A stretch of DNA of 64,000 nucleotides. Source: DASZRZ01 sp963732925 (GTDB taxonomy: Bacteria; Acidobacteriota; Terriglobia; Terriglobales; Acidobacteriaceae). This document shows positions 8,599-19,500 of the stretch, piece after piece. Each line of letters opens with the position of its first letter. Within the stretch, counting starts at the first letter, position 1. The notes below the pieces were generated by a model. That model saw only the letters and a list, made by a program, of their open reading frames with translations, had not been told where the DNA came from and did not search any database. The stretch spans positions 47,843 through 111,842 of the forward strand of contig CAVTBJ010000015.1 in assembly GCA_963732925.1 (NCBI GenBank). The letters are read 5' to 3'. The translations under genes and the position numbers were made by a program.

Positions 8599-9543
8599 TT
8601 ACCCGCCTTCGAAGATTCCCTTGGACAAATAGCGTTCGGCGGAGTCTGGAATAACGGTCACCACGCGCTTGCCCGGCCCCAGGCGTTTGGCGATCTCGAC
8701 GGCGGCGCAGACGTTGGCTCCCCCGCTGGACCCGGAGAAGACGCCTTCGGATGCGGCCAGTTGCTTCACCATGTCGAAGGCGGGAGCGTCGTGGATCATT
8801 AGAACTTCATCGGCCAGCGAGGCATCATATGTGCCGGGGATAAAGCTGGCGCCAATACCTTCGACCTTATGGTCGCCAGGCGGGCCGCCGCCCAGCACCG
8901 AGCCCTGGGTTTCCACGGCCACGGTGAGGACCCGCGGCAAGTGTTCTTTCATGAAGCGGGCGACGCCGGTGAACGTGCCTCCGGTGCCTACCCCGATGGC
9001 GATGGCGTCCACCCGGCCTTCGAGCTGCTCGAAGATTTCACGCGCGGTGGTTTCGTAGTGGTAGTCCGGGTTGGCGCGATTCTCGAACTGGCGGGGAAAG
9101 AACGCACCCGGCATCTTGTCGGTGAGTTCCTGGGCGCGACGAATGGCGCCTGCCATGCCTTCGTCGTCGGGAGTGCGGATGACTTCCGCGCCCAGCGCCT
9201 GCATGAGCATGACCTTTTCCCGCGAGAACCTCTGGGGAACGCAGAAGATCACGCGGTACCCGCGATTGACTCCGATGAGCGCGAGACCGATGCCGGTGTT
9301 GCCAGCGGTGGCCTCAATGATGGTGGCGCCGGGGGAGAGCTTCCCTTCCTCTTCGGCGCGGCGGATCATGCCGATGGCAGCGCGGTCTTTGATGCTGCCT
9401 CCGGGATTCAGGTATTCCAACTTGGCGTAGACGTCTCCCAACGAGGAAGGTAACAGACGGCAGAGGTGAAGCAGAGGGGTATTGCCGACCAGCTCGGTAA
9501 TGCTTTCGGCCACTCGCAGCGAAAGACTCTGTTGGATGCGCAT
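8599..9543 (-). CDS. cysK: Cysteine synthase (O-acetylserine sulfhydrylase)
   Basis: PLP enzyme that makes L-cysteine from O-acetylserine and sulfide. 314 residues. Seen: ITELVGNTPLLHL near residue 15, the PLP lysine in YLNPGGSIKDRAA near 45-57, the substrate loop EATAGNTGIGLAL near 77-89, GVGTGGTFTGVARF (phosphate-binding glycine loop) near 180-193, and SGSSGGANVCAA. The C-terminus is shortish with no CBS domain. CysM or cystathionine beta-synthase-like activity is possible, but the motifs fit CysK. First gene of the leftward sulfur run ending at ubiE. Confidence 0.92.
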   Translation of the reverse strand: MRIQQSLSLRVAESITELVGNTPLLHLCRLLPSSLGDVYAKLEYLNPGGSIKDRAAIGMIRRAEEEGKLSPGATIIEATAGNTGIGLALIGVNRGYRVIFCVPQRFSREKVMLMQALGAEVIRTPDDEGMAGAIRRAQELTDKMPGAFFPRQFENRANPDYHYETTAREIFEQLEGRVDAIAIGVGTGGTFTGVARFMKEHLPRVLTVAVETQGSVLGGGPPGDHKVEGIGASFIPGTYDASLADEVLMIHDAPAFDMVKQLAASEGVFSGSSGGANVCAAVEIAKRLGPGKRVVTVIPDSAERYLSKGIFEGG

Positions 9544-9659
9544 CCCCAGAAGACAGAGTAAGAGACCGCCGGGGTGCAGTCAATTTAGTTGTGGGCGGGA
9601 ATACGGTGCCCCTGCGAACCGTACCAATGAAGCCAAACTGCCACGCAGCAAGACGGCAA

Positions 9660-10673
9660 TCAGCGCGAGGCGCTTTCCTCGCCGGGATAGTAGCCGCTGC
9701 GAGTTCGCACGTCCAGATGCTTGTGGCCGGGCGCCTTGGCTTCCACCTTGATACTGCGATATCCGCCGACGCTCCTGGGGGTGGTGGGGCGATATCCGAT
9801 CACGTACTGGTTGCGGATGTCGCGTGCGACCTCCTGGGTGATGCTGTTCACTTCGGCCACGTCCTTAGGGAAGAAGGCCATGCCGCCGGTATCTTCCGCC
9901 ATCTCGGAAAGGGCACGGCGGGCACGGTGAGCCCGCTCGTCACCCAGGATGCCGATGGTATAGACGGTGGGTCCGTTCTCTTGCTGAAGCTGGTGGACGG
10001 CACGCTCCAGGGTCTCGCGGCTGGCGTTGTCTTCCCCGTCGGTGATGACCAGCAGAATTCTCTTCTCCAGGCGGGCGCTCTTGCTCAAGTGGGCGGCAGA
10101 GGCGACCACCGCGTCGTACATGGCGGTGCCGCCGCGAGCCTCAATGCGCTCCAGCGCAGCCTGCAGCAGCGGGATCTTGCTGGTGAAATCCTGATCGAGG
10201 TAGAACTCGTCGTTGAAGTTGACGATAAAGACCTGATCGTCCGGGTTACTGGCCTTCACAAAATTGAGCGCCGCCTGGTTAACGGCAGTGCGCTTGTCGC
10301 GCATCGACCCGCTGTTGTCGATCAGAATGCCAACCGCGACCGGAACGTCCTCCTGGCGAAAGGAGCGAATCTGCTGCTCCTGGCCGTTTTCGAAGACCTT
10401 GAAGGCGTCCTTGGAAAGATCGTTGACGAAGTGGTGCTTGTCATCGACCACGGTGGCGTGGAGCAGCACTTCGTCGACTTCCTTGTGGAAGATGAAAACC
10501 CCATTATCATTGCGGTCCGGGTCCTCCGCCTGCGCCGGGGTTTGGGCGGGGGCCTGCTGGCTGGCGGCGGGTGGCTGCTGGTTCGGAGGCGGTGCGACAA
10601 CCTGGGAAGAGGCAACCACACTGAAGACGAGCAACAGAAGGCCGATTCCCAAACTCTTATTGCGAGGGAGCAT
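9660..10673 (-). CDS. Secreted VWFA-domain protein, acidobacterial type (copy 1)
   Basis: Exported von Willebrand factor A domain protein of a family especially frequent in Acidobacteria. Role unknown; VWA domains bind proteins through a metal site. About 337 residues from the ATG at 10673, which begins a signal peptide (SLGIGLLLLVFSVVASS). Then come a proline/glutamine/alanine linker, a family beta region (VFIFHKEVDEVLLHATVVDD, AFKVFENGQEQQIRSF), the VWA domain with MIDAS motif DNSGSM near residue 125, VITDGEDN, and the C-terminal NQYVIGYRP. Its start overlaps the 3' end of the upstream paralogue by 17 bases, implying translational coupling. An alternative start lies eight codons upstream. 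Confidence 0.85.
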   Translation of the reverse strand: MLPRNKSLGIGLLLLVFSVVASSQVVAPPPNQQPPAASQQAPAQTPAQAEDPDRNDNGVFIFHKEVDEVLLHATVVDDKHHFVNDLSKDAFKVFENGQEQQIRSFRQEDVPVAVGILIDNSGSMRDKRTAVNQAALNFVKASNPDDQVFIVNFNDEFYLDQDFTSKIPLLQAALERIEARGGTAMYDAVVASAAHLSKSARLEKRILLVITDGEDNASRETLERAVHQLQQENGPTVYTIGILGDERAHRARRALSEMAEDTGGMAFFPKDVAEVNSITQEVARDIRNQYVIGYRPTTPRSVGGYRSIKVEAKAPGHKHLDVRTRSGYYPGEESASR

Positions 10674-11786
10674 AGTAACCTGACTTAGCGTATACACGAA
10701 GCGGCGGCAATCCCTTGGGCGGGTTCAGCTTCACCTTGACTTTCCGCCATTTGCCATCGTGTGGTTCATTGGTTGGACGATATCCGAGCACATATTGGTT
10801 GCGCAACTCGATGCCAATCTTTGTAGCTACATCGGCGAGCTCGTTGGGATTTTCGATCGTAAAGGTGCGCCCACCCGTAAGGTCCGTAATCTCGGAAAGG
10901 GTTTGCGGCCCCATCCGCTCCTCCATGGTGGAAGGGCTCTGGGAAAAAATACCAATCGCATAGACCTGAACATCCGCTTCGCGGACAATCGACTTGATTT
11001 CCCCGAGGGTGTAGCGGCTGTGGTTATCGCCACCGTCAGAGATGATCAGCAGCGCCTTCTTCTGGTGACGCGCATGGCGCATCTTGTCCAGGCCCAGGTA
11101 AATGGCATCCAGGAGCGACGTGCGCCCCTTGGGGATCGTGTAGAGCAGCTTTCCCTGAATATCCTCGATGGACTGGGTGAAGTCGGAGAGCACCTGCGGC
11201 CGGTCGGCGAAGGAGATCATGAAAAACTCGTCATCGGGGTTGGCGGTGCGGAAAACTCCACCACAGCCTCACGCGCCTTCTCCATCTTGTCGCTCATGCT
11301 GCCGCTCACATCGAAGATAACGCCCATGGAGATGGGCGAATCTTCGCTGGAAAAATGCTGGATCACCTGCTTCTTATCGTCGTCAAAAACTTCAAAATTG
11401 TCCTTTTCCAGGCCGGTAACCAGACGATTCATGGGATCGGTGATGGTCACCGGAATCAGCACCAGATCGACATCGACTTTATAGGGTCGGGTATGGGTCC
11501 GGAGGGCGGGATCGACACCATCCTCCGCGTCCGGCTTATCTTTCTCGACGCGTGGCTGGATGTGAACCTGGGTGTCCTGATTTTGCGCCCAGGCCGGCAT
11601 TCCATTCCCCACGAGGAACCCAAGTCCCATCAGGAACAAAAGCGCGAAACGGCCATAACTGTAAGCAGAATAAATGGCAATGCGCTGCGGAGGGGTGCCG
11701 CAGTGTTGCAAAATCGACACAGTCCGGAGTGGAACGCCCGCCCTAAAATGGCGAGACCCGCGCCCGGTTGTGGCTAGGCGGGCCAT
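10657..11786 (-). CDS. Secreted VWFA-domain protein, acidobacterial type (copy 2), one frameshift
   Basis: Paralogue of the following gene with the same plan: a signal-like segment (RFALLFLMGLGFLVGNGMPAWA), a beta region (VDVDLVLIPVTITDP, NFEVFDDDKKQVIQHF), a VWA domain with MIDAS motif DVSGSM, LLIISDGGDNHS, and NQYVLGYRPTN near the end. The frame breaks after REAVVEF. The + strand shows four As at 11252-11255 where five would restore EFFRTANPDDEFFMISF, matching the paralogue, so a homopolymer error is likely. The start is uncertain: the ATG at 11786 leaves a long leader, and a non-ATG start nearer the signal peptide is possible. The two paralogues form one leftward unit. Confidence 0.78.
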
Positions 11787-11999
11787 ACAGAAAGCCTCTC
11801 GTAATTAAGATGCTAGCACACTCATATAGTGCTGTGGCATGCGGTTACAAAGTTTTGAGAATTGCGCGCGGCAGAATCTACGCTTTTTCAGATGTGCTCT
11901 GGCGCCAACGGGGTTTCGCACAGCGTTCAGGCTGCTAGAATCGGGTCCTGGGATGTTCGCTTCCCTCCACTCCATTTCTTAAAGGACGCTTCGTACAGC

Positions 12000-13349
12000 A
12001 TGGCCAGAATTGATCCCTTCCGCGCTTGGCGCTACAACAGTGCGCGGGTCTCGCCGCAAACGGCGGTGACCCAGCCCTACGACAAGATTTCGCCGGAACT
12101 GCAGGAGAAATATTACGCTTCCAGTCCCTACAACCTTGTCCGCATCATCCTGGGTAAGCGGGAAAGCGGCGACGGCGAGCAGGAGAACGTCTACACCCGG
12201 GCAGCGGCGCACCTCAATCAATGGCGCGCCGAAGGCGCTCTGGCGCAGGATGCGGAGCCTTCAATTTACGTGTATTCCCAGACGTTTACCGAGCCGGGAA
12301 CGGCGAACACGCGTGAACGCCGGGGCTTCATTGCGCTGGGAAAAGTCTACGACTACGGCGATAACGTGGTCTTCCGCCACGAGCAGACCCTCGCCAAGCC
12401 GAAAGCGGACCGCTTGGACCTGCTGCGCGCCACGCGGGCGCACTTTGGCCAGATATTCATGCTGTACAGCGATCCCGAGAAGAAGGTGGAACGGGTGTTG
12501 AACCCGGCGGGAAAGCCGGAAATAGATGTGCGCGATGAATACGGCGTGCAGCACCGGGTGTGGAAGATTTCCGACCCCAAGGCCATTCAGGCGGCGCAAC
12601 AGGCAATGGCGGACAGGAAATTGATTATCGCCGATGGGCACCATCGCTACGAAACCTCGCTGAACTACCGCAACCAGCGCCGCAAAGAGGAGCAGGGCCA
12701 GGAGGCGCGTGCAGAAGCTACGGGAGGCGGAGTGGCGACCGCGGCGGAAGTGGGTGAGGCCGCGTACGAGCGCGTGATGATGACTTTCGTGAACATGGAT
12801 TCCGAGGGGCTGGTGATTTTGCCGACCCACCGAGTCATCCACGGGCTGGAGGGCTTCGATGCGCAGCAGATGCTGGAGCGGGCCAAGCAGTACTTCGATG
12901 TGGAAGCCGCGCCGCGGGACCCGGCCCAGTTGGTCGCAAGGCTGGCGGAAGCGGGACGCGACCGCACCACCATTGCGGCGGTGACGGCGAGCGGCGCGTT
13001 TCTGCTGCGTTTGCGTCCCGGAGCTACTGAATCGGTGCCGCAACTCAAGGGCTTGTCTCCACGGCAGCGGAAGCTGGACGTGGTGCAACTGCACAAGGTC
13101 CTCCTGGAAGGCGTGCTGGGGATCTCCGAAGAAGACATTCGCAACCAGAAGAATGTTTCCTATCATCGAGAAGCCAAAGAGGCTATGGAACGCGTGCAGA
13201 ACGGCGCCGATGTGGCCTTCCTGATGAATCCGGTAAAGATCGAACAGATGAAGGAGATTGCCTTCGCCGGCGAAGTGCTGCCGCAGAAGTCGACGGATTT
13301 TTTTCCCAAGATGCTAAGCGGGCTGACGATTTACGCGTTAGAACAGTGA
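12000..13349 (+). CDS. DUF1015 family protein
   Basis: 449-residue cytoplasmic protein of the DUF1015 family; biochemical function not established. Seen: the entry IDPFRAWRYNSARVSPQTAV, VTQPYDKISPELQEKYY, the SPYNLVRIILGK segment, the RRGFIALGKV strand, and the family hallmark IADGHHRYETSLNYR near residue 205, followed by VMMTFVNMDSEGLVILPTHRVIHGL and NVSYHREAKEAM. The ATG at 12000 gives the family N-terminus; upstream in-frame codons are leader only. It diverges from the VWFA pair across about 210 bases and is followed on the same strand by a GerMN-domain protein. Confidence 0.9.
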   Translation: MARIDPFRAWRYNSARVSPQTAVTQPYDKISPELQEKYYASSPYNLVRIILGKRESGDGEQENVYTRAAAHLNQWRAEGALAQDAEPSIYVYSQTFTEPGTANTRERRGFIALGKVYDYGDNVVFRHEQTLAKPKADRLDLLRATRAHFGQIFMLYSDPEKKVERVLNPAGKPEIDVRDEYGVQHRVWKISDPKAIQAAQQAMADRKLIIADGHHRYETSLNYRNQRRKEEQGQEARAEATGGGVATAAEVGEAAYERVMMTFVNMDSEGLVILPTHRVIHGLEGFDAQQMLERAKQYFDVEAAPRDPAQLVARLAEAGRDRTTIAAVTASGAFLLRLRPGATESVPQLKGLSPRQRKLDVVQLHKVLLEGVLGISEEDIRNQKNVSYHREAKEAMERVQNGADVAFLMNPVKIEQMKEIAFAGEVLPQKSTDFFPKMLSGLTIYALEQ

Positions 13350-13489
13350 ACAGCGCGGAAGTGCGCGGCGGGTTGGCGTCCTGGTCCGCGTCCGCCTGCT
13401 TTGTGCACTTGGTTTTTCGCTCGTCGGCTGAAGGCGGATTTTCCTTTTGGCTTGGCTCGGGGTAGGAACGACGCACGAGCACGAACAGA

Positions 13490-14095
13490 GTGACGCGCCA
13501 CCGGAACCTCGGCTGCGCTTGCGAAGTGAATTCCAGGCAAATCCAAATCGCGCTGGCGGCCCTGCTGGTCGCCGTCCTTGGAATGGGGCTGTACGCCTAT
13601 CGACTGCTCAACCGCAATGCTCCCGGTCCCGCCGCGGAAACGCCCATTCTGTCGCCGCCGGCCAGCGGACCCCAGCGCCGGGCCGTGCTGATGGTGGCGT
13701 CCGATCAACGAGGCGGACTGGAACGCCGCGAGGTGACGGCGGCCCTTCCGCAGGACCCCAGCCTGCGGGCGCGGGAACTCATCCGACTGCTGCTGGCGAC
13801 CTACGCGTCGGAAAATTCGCCGCATCCTCTTCCCAGGAGCGCTGATGTGAGGCAGGTGTTCTTTGTGCAGGGAGACATGGCTGTCCTCGACATGAATGCA
13901 GCCTTCGCCGACCAGCATCCTTCGGGGGCGCAGACCGAGCAGCTTACGCTCGATTCCATTCTGCAGACGCTGGCTGCGAATTTTCCGAAAGTCAAGCGGG
14001 TGAAGATTCTGGTGGAAGGGCGGGAGCGGAAAAACCTTGCCGGGAACGCCGACCTGAGCACGGTGCTGACGGTGAAGGAGAGCACGGCGCACTAG
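13490..14095 (+). CDS. Membrane-anchored GerMN-domain protein
   Basis: About 200 residues. A single N-terminal hydrophobic segment (IALAALLVAVLGMGLYAY) would anchor it in the inner membrane or act as an uncleaved signal. It is followed by a proline/alanine linker and a GerMN-type domain (RELIRLLLATYASENSPHPLP, VRQVFFVQGDMAVLDMNAAFAD, LTLDSILQTLAANFPKVKRVKILVEG). GerMN domains occur in spore germination GerM and many non-sporulators; function here unknown. The start is uncertain: GTG at 13490 gives 12 extra residues, GTG at 13526 places the basic segment next to the membrane helix; neither has a clear Shine-Dalgarno. The 297 bases after it hold no gene that I can see. Confidence 0.75.
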   Translation: MTRHRNLGCACEVNSRQIQIALAALLVAVLGMGLYAYRLLNRNAPGPAAETPILSPPASGPQRRAVLMVASDQRGGLERREVTAALPQDPSLRARELIRLLLATYASENSPHPLPRSADVRQVFFVQGDMAVLDMNAAFADQHPSGAQTEQLTLDSILQTLAANFPKVKRVKILVEGRERKNLAGNADLSTVLTVKESTAH

Positions 14096-14392
14096 AGACT
14101 TCCAACGTGTACGCTCCGGCCACGCAAGGGACCCAACCCCTGCGATACCCGCAGGGACAAGGGCAAATCACTTTTCCCAGCGATAGCAAATGGTATCCAC
14201 ATAGAGAGTCATTGATGATCCGCCGAGCGAGCATATTCGCCAGTGCCGGCAACCGAGCACTGCCCCGCCACGCTCCCTCAACAGACGACAGTTTCACGGC
14301 TTAATTTTGGGGCAGACCCGCGGAAAGTGGTACATTTCTGTGCCTGCTTCCTCCGATTCGCCGGAGATCTGAAAACCTTGGGAGACCGAACC

Positions 14393-15766
14393 ATGATCAC
14401 GCGATGGAGAACCGCCTCCTGGCTGCTGCCCGCTATCCTTCTTGCCGCATTTACCGCATGCAACTCTCGAGCGCAATCCAGCGCCACGTCCAAAGCGGGC
14501 AAGGAAGGTGAACCGACGGCCCAGAAGGCGCCGCCCAGTGAGGTCGCGGGCATCCCCGTCAACTACGACGAGGCCAAGGTCGGCACCTATACCCTGCCGG
14601 ATCCTCTCAAGTTTCCCGACGGCAAGCTCGTGCGTACGGTAAAGGACTGGGAGAAACGTCGTCCGCAAATCGTTCGCCTGTTTGAAGAAAATCAGTATGG
14701 CCGCGCGCCCGGCCGCCCCGCGGACATGAGTTTTGATGTCTTCGACAAGGACACGCCCGCGCTCAACGGCAAGGCGATTCGGCGGCAGGTGACCATCTAT
14801 TTCTCCAAGGACAAGAGTGGCCCCAAGATGGACCTGCTCGTCTATGTGCCCGCCGGGGCCAAAAAGCCCGTGCCCCTGCTGCTGAACGCCAGCTTTTTCG
14901 CCAACGCCACCACAGTGGACGACCCCGGCGTTAAGGTCGGCGAAGTGTGGAACCGGGATCATAAGAAAATTCCGGCAAACCAGGACCAGAACTTCGCCAA
15001 CATCACCCGAAGAATTGATGTTGGGCGCATTCTCGATGCCGGGTTCGGTTTCGCTACCTTTTATTACGGCGACGTTGATCCCGATTTCCTTGGCGGACTT
15101 CCGTACGGCGTTCGCGCGCTCTACCTGAAGCCCGGCCAGACCCAGCCCGCGCCCGATCGAGTGGGGAGCCATTGCAGCCTGGGGCTGGGGAATCAGCCGC
15201 GCGGTCGACTATCTGGAAACCGACAAGGCCGTCGACGCTAAACGCGTAGCAATTCTTGGCGTGTCACGGCTGGGCAAAACAGTGATGTGGGCGGGCGCGC
15301 ACGATACGCGCATTGCTCTGGTCATTGCCAGTTGCTCCGGGCGAAGGTGGGGCGGCTCTCAGCCGCCGGAACTATGGAGAGACCATCGCTCACCTCACGG
15401 CTCCACGCGTTACCCTACCAGTTTGCTGCCAACTACGGAAAGTATGCGGAGCATGTTGACCAGATGCCGGAGGACGCGAATATGCTGGTGGCTTTGATGG
15501 CGCCGCGCCCGCTACTGCTGCAAACCGGCAGCACGGATTACTGGTCCGATCCCAAGGGCGAATTTCTCTCCGCCGTCGCCGCCGAGCCCGTCTTCCATCT
15601 GTTCGGCAAGAAAGGCCTGGAAACCGACACCATGCCGCCCGTGGGCCAGCCGATTCTGCATGACATCGGATACGTCGAGCATGATGGCGGGCACGGAATT
15701 CGCCCTCCCGATTGGGACACATACCTGAAATTCCTGGAGATGCATCTGCATCCGGACGGAGATTAG
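14393..15766 (+). pseudogene. Secreted glucuronoyl esterase-like (CE15) alpha/beta hydrolase, frameshifted
   Basis: Carbohydrate esterase related to CE15, which cleaves ester bonds between lignin and glucuronic acid side chains of xylan. The ATG at 14393 (GGGAGA upstream) begins a signal peptide with a possible lipoprotein cysteine (AAFTACNS). Family segments: RPQIVRLFEENQYGRAPGRP, KMDLLVYVPAGAKKPVPLLL, IDVGRILDAGFGFATFYYGDVDPD, then EWGAIAAWGWGISRAVDYLE, the nucleophile motif VAILGVSRLGKT and the late histidine in YVEHDGGHGIRPPDW. The frame breaks near 15155 (one extra base), near 15345 (an extra G) and near 15400. Remaining codons look normal, so errors are likelier than decay. Its TAG stop overlaps the stop of the convergent SGNH gene. 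Confidence 0.8.
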
Positions 15767-16529
15767 CGCGGCGCGACCTGGGGTTCAGCGATGACGTCGG
15801 GCTTGAGTTCGACCTGGCTGCGGATCAGATTGTCGGCCACCATGCGTCCAAAGACCTTTTTTCCGTAATCGTTCAGGTGGGTCCTGTCGTGGGGACCCTG
15901 CTGGTTTTCCGCTTTGGCGTCGGGATGGAGTCCGCGTCGAACTGGTCGGCCTGTTCCTGCGTCATGGTATTGAGCAGCGCGGTGGACATGCGATTCAAAT
16001 CCACCACGCTAGCGTGCTCTTCCCCGGCAACCCGTCTGGCCGCGGCCGCATAATCGCCGAGATCCTCGATCACCTTGCCGTCTTTGAAGGTACGGCGCGA
16101 CAGTGAGGTGACGATCACCGGAACGGCTCCGATGTCCCGCGCCTGCTGGATGTAGCGCCTTAGATTCGCGGCGTAGGTGGTGTTGGGATCGGTCTCGCGC
16201 GCCGGTCCCTTGCCCGGCATGTCATTGTGGCCGAACTGAATCAGGTAGTAATCTCCGTGGTCGTTCAGCGCTTTCTTCCACAGCCCTTCGTCGTAGTAGC
16301 TCTTCGAACTTCTGCCGTTGCGAGCCTCATTAATGCAGTTCACGCTGGACTTCATAAGTGCGCAGAAGCCAGGGCCCCATCCGCCGCCTACAGCAACCGT
16401 GGAATCCCCTACAAGGACGATCTTCACCGGGCGTTGCGTAAGGCCAGCCCGCCCTCGCGCCCCCAGCGCTTTCGGCCGGACTAAAACAAAACTCAGCAAT
16501 GCTATGGCCGCGATCAGGATGCTTCGCAT
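15763..16529 (-). CDS. SGNH hydrolase, rhamnogalacturonan acetylesterase-like, one frameshift near the 3' end
   Basis: Secreted esterase that probably removes acetyl groups from pectin rhamnogalacturonan. The ATG at 16529 starts a signal peptide (SILIAAIALLSFVLV). Seen: block I VLVGDSTVAVGGGWGPGF with the serine, NEARNGRSSKSYYDEGLW with the conserved Gly/Asn, and block III LIQFGHNDMPGKG. The frame breaks near 15925; beyond it the correct frame gives DRTHLNDYGKKVF with the catalytic Asp and His (block V) and ends with TAA at 15763-15765. GAGAGAGA just upstream of the start is part of a duplicated 12-mer (16537-16560). It lies 57 bases downstream of the large DUF6298 protein on the same strand, so the two probably form one pectin-directed transcript. 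Confidence 0.85.
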
Positions 16530-16585
16530 GTCATTCTCTCTCGCATGCTCTCTCGCATGCAGGCCGAGGAACTGTGCCTGCGGAT

Positions 16586-19500
16586 TTACTGCTTTTCGGA
16601 CCTTTTTTCTGGCTGGTTTTCGGAGCGGCTTCCCGATGCCGCCTTCTCCGGCCGAAGCAACAGCAGCCAAGCTTTCGCGTCCGGTTTATGAAAAACTTCT
16701 TTCCCGGAAGCGGATTCCATCTCTGCCGGCTCTGCCTTGCCCGTGCGCGGGTCCAGCCACAGCCCCATGTAGCTCTGCGCGGGCAGAGCCCGGGCCAGCC
16801 CAATCTCATCGCCGGAAAGCGAATAGATCAACACCGGTTCGGCCGCCCCTCCGGCCAGAGTCCAGGTAGTTTGCAGCGCCTCCGTCCAGCCATCCCGTGG
16901 AGACATCTTCATCAGGTCTGCTGCCAGGTACGTGCGCACAAAATCTCCGAAGATCCTATCCGGTTCCAGGCCTCCTAAGGGTGGGTGCTGGGTTTCCTTC
17001 AGACCCGATGGTAGAGCGGCGCCTCCCATCAGCATGGGAATATGTCCGGTGCCGTGGTCTCCCGGCATAAAAGCGATCTGCGGAAATCGATCGCGATATT
17101 CCCTCACCTGCCGGTAGACCATCTCCGGCGTGGTCGGCGGAGGAGTGTCGCTGAATCCCGGAAACGTCTCCCCAATCTGCTGGCGGAAGGCTTTGTTGAT
17201 CCCGGCCTGCGGCGCAAACAGCGAGCCGTTGGGCCGGTACTCCCAGTAGCGCATATCCACTACCGCAACCTGTTTGGAGCGCACCGGATCGGCCAGAATC
17301 GCGTCCGTCGTCTGCTTGCTGGTGGTGAGCGCGATTCGGATGGGGTGATGATGTTTCTCCTCCCACTCGCGCGCCACATCCTGAAAAAACTGTTCGAACG
17401 AAAGTGGTCCAGCATATTGATAGGCAATGCCGAAAATAACGTTCGGCTCGTCCCCGAGTTCATCCAGGGTATGCAAAATGTAGGCGCGGTGGAGCTCCCG
17501 CAGGGGAGCATAATTCGTACTGAAGAACTGATTCCCGACGTTCAGTCTTTCCCCCGGCTCGAGCGGCGGAGGCTCTGGCAAGCTGGTGTGGTTGATATTG
17601 TTCGCTGGCCGCCACGCATAGTCGATCCAGTGGGGACCAATTTCCAGCACGTTATGCGTGTTGTAAAGATTGTAAAAAACCAGAAAGCCCTTTTTCGCGG
17701 CCTGTTCGGCGAACTCGCGCTGGCGCGCGAAATACCACGAATTGTAACGGCTGAGGTCGAACTTGCTCAGCCCATCCCAGGCAGTGCCCTGCCCGCTGCG
17801 CGCCCATGGAACCTCGTAAAACGGAGCCCAGACATTTTCATCTTTCCGCCGTTCCACGGTGTGCGAGTCGCGGCGATGGTCGTACCACAAACCGGGGTTC
17901 ACCTGGATGCTGGCCACGTCGTGGCTCTTCAGCCGCTCGGCCATTGCAGCAAGATCTTCCGTTTCGCCGGGAGCCACCACGCCGGGCATGAAGCGCGTCA
18001 CACTGGTACCGGTGGATGCCAGGGCCGTGTAGATTGAGGTGTCTCCTCGCCACCACGCCTCCGTGATGGAATCCCCCCACAACACCCGCCCGTCGATCAC
18101 GAACCGCCCGTTGACGATTTGAACCTTGTGCAGCCTGGGCGGCGCAGCCGTCGCCGTCCGCACGTCCTCCGGACGGAACTCCGGCAGGTTGCCGCGGTCA
18201 GCAGGTTGCGCCGGGACTTTGTCCTCCAGGTGTCTGCCGGTGCGGGCCAGTAACTCGCTGGCGTAAAGAGGGGACGAGGATTTAACGGCGAAGTTGAGCG
18301 CCTCGGGAGGACCCACGGCATCCACGCTCTGCGCCGTTGAATTCCAAAGGAGAGAATTGGCCGCTGTCCAGCCGCCTCCCTGGGCCCGGGAAAAATCCAG
18401 CAGAAGCTCGAGCCGTGCCGCCGGCACATGGACATTCTCGTACAGCACTCCCGAGGACCAGCCTTCGAATGCTCCGCTCGCCCCAAGCGAGTCCCTGGCA
18501 TCGCAATCCAGAAAGACGTTCGGTCCGCCTGCAAGCATTCCGCTGGCAAAATCGTTCATGCCGTCTTCGCTGTAGCAGCGATGCACCAGAACCTGCTGGC
18601 CGGCAATGTAAAACCCCTGACGCCGGTATCCCGCTTTCTCCCCCACCGGAGCCTCACTGCGGCAGTCTTCGATTGTGATGCGCCGTCCCCGCAGGTTCAC
18701 CCGTACCGCCGAGCTGACAAAGTGCTGTGCCGTAACCCGCCGCACCCAGGCGTCCTGCACACGGTCCATCAGAATGGCAATCCAGGAATGCGCCTCATCC
18801 ACCTCGTCCATGGGATTTGTGCCGTCGTAGGCGCTCTCGAGCGTAAGGTCCTCAATGCCGATGTGGCTGGGCGATGCATCACTGGCAACCACGGCCACTG
18901 TTCCTCCGCCGTAGGATGGCTCCAGTGCGGTCGTGATGGGTGCATCGATCTCCACCTCGCGTCGCTCCGCATCGATGCCCGTGATCGTCCGGTCCCAGAC
19001 AAGATCATGCGAGCCTGGCGCCCAGTCCAGCCGCAAGCTGGCAAACTTCCCTGGCAACCCGGTCATGCCGGTGGACTGGATCCACTCCTTCGTGCTGGGA
19101 CGCCGGACCACCACAGCACTACCCACTTCAAGTCCTGCCAGCGAAGCCAAGCGCAGCTTTCTGCCACCCACGGGAACTTCTCCCTCGACTGGGACAGGCT
19201 CAGCGAGGCTCGGATCTTTTCCCGCGCCCACTTCAATCAGAGTTCGCCGTCCGCTCCCCTCCGCAACCAGGACAGTTCCATCCGGCCCTCGGCCCGAGCC
19301 GCGCAATACCACTCCGCTGGTGCGCAGGTGGAGCTGTCCTTTTACATGAAAGCGTCCTTTCGCGAGCAGAACCGCACCCCGGAATCCACCTTCGCGCGAA
19401 GGCATGGCGGCGACCCGGTCGATTGCTCCCTGGATCAGCGCGGTATCGTCAGCGCCCGAGGGCCGGACCAGCAGAACCGCGGCAACTTGCGGGATCGCCG

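Noticed and set aside
16537..16560. Duplicated TCTCTCGCATGC 12-mer before the SGNH gene as an operator
   Set aside because: Simple tandem duplication that also provides the ribosome site; no dyad beyond GCATGC.
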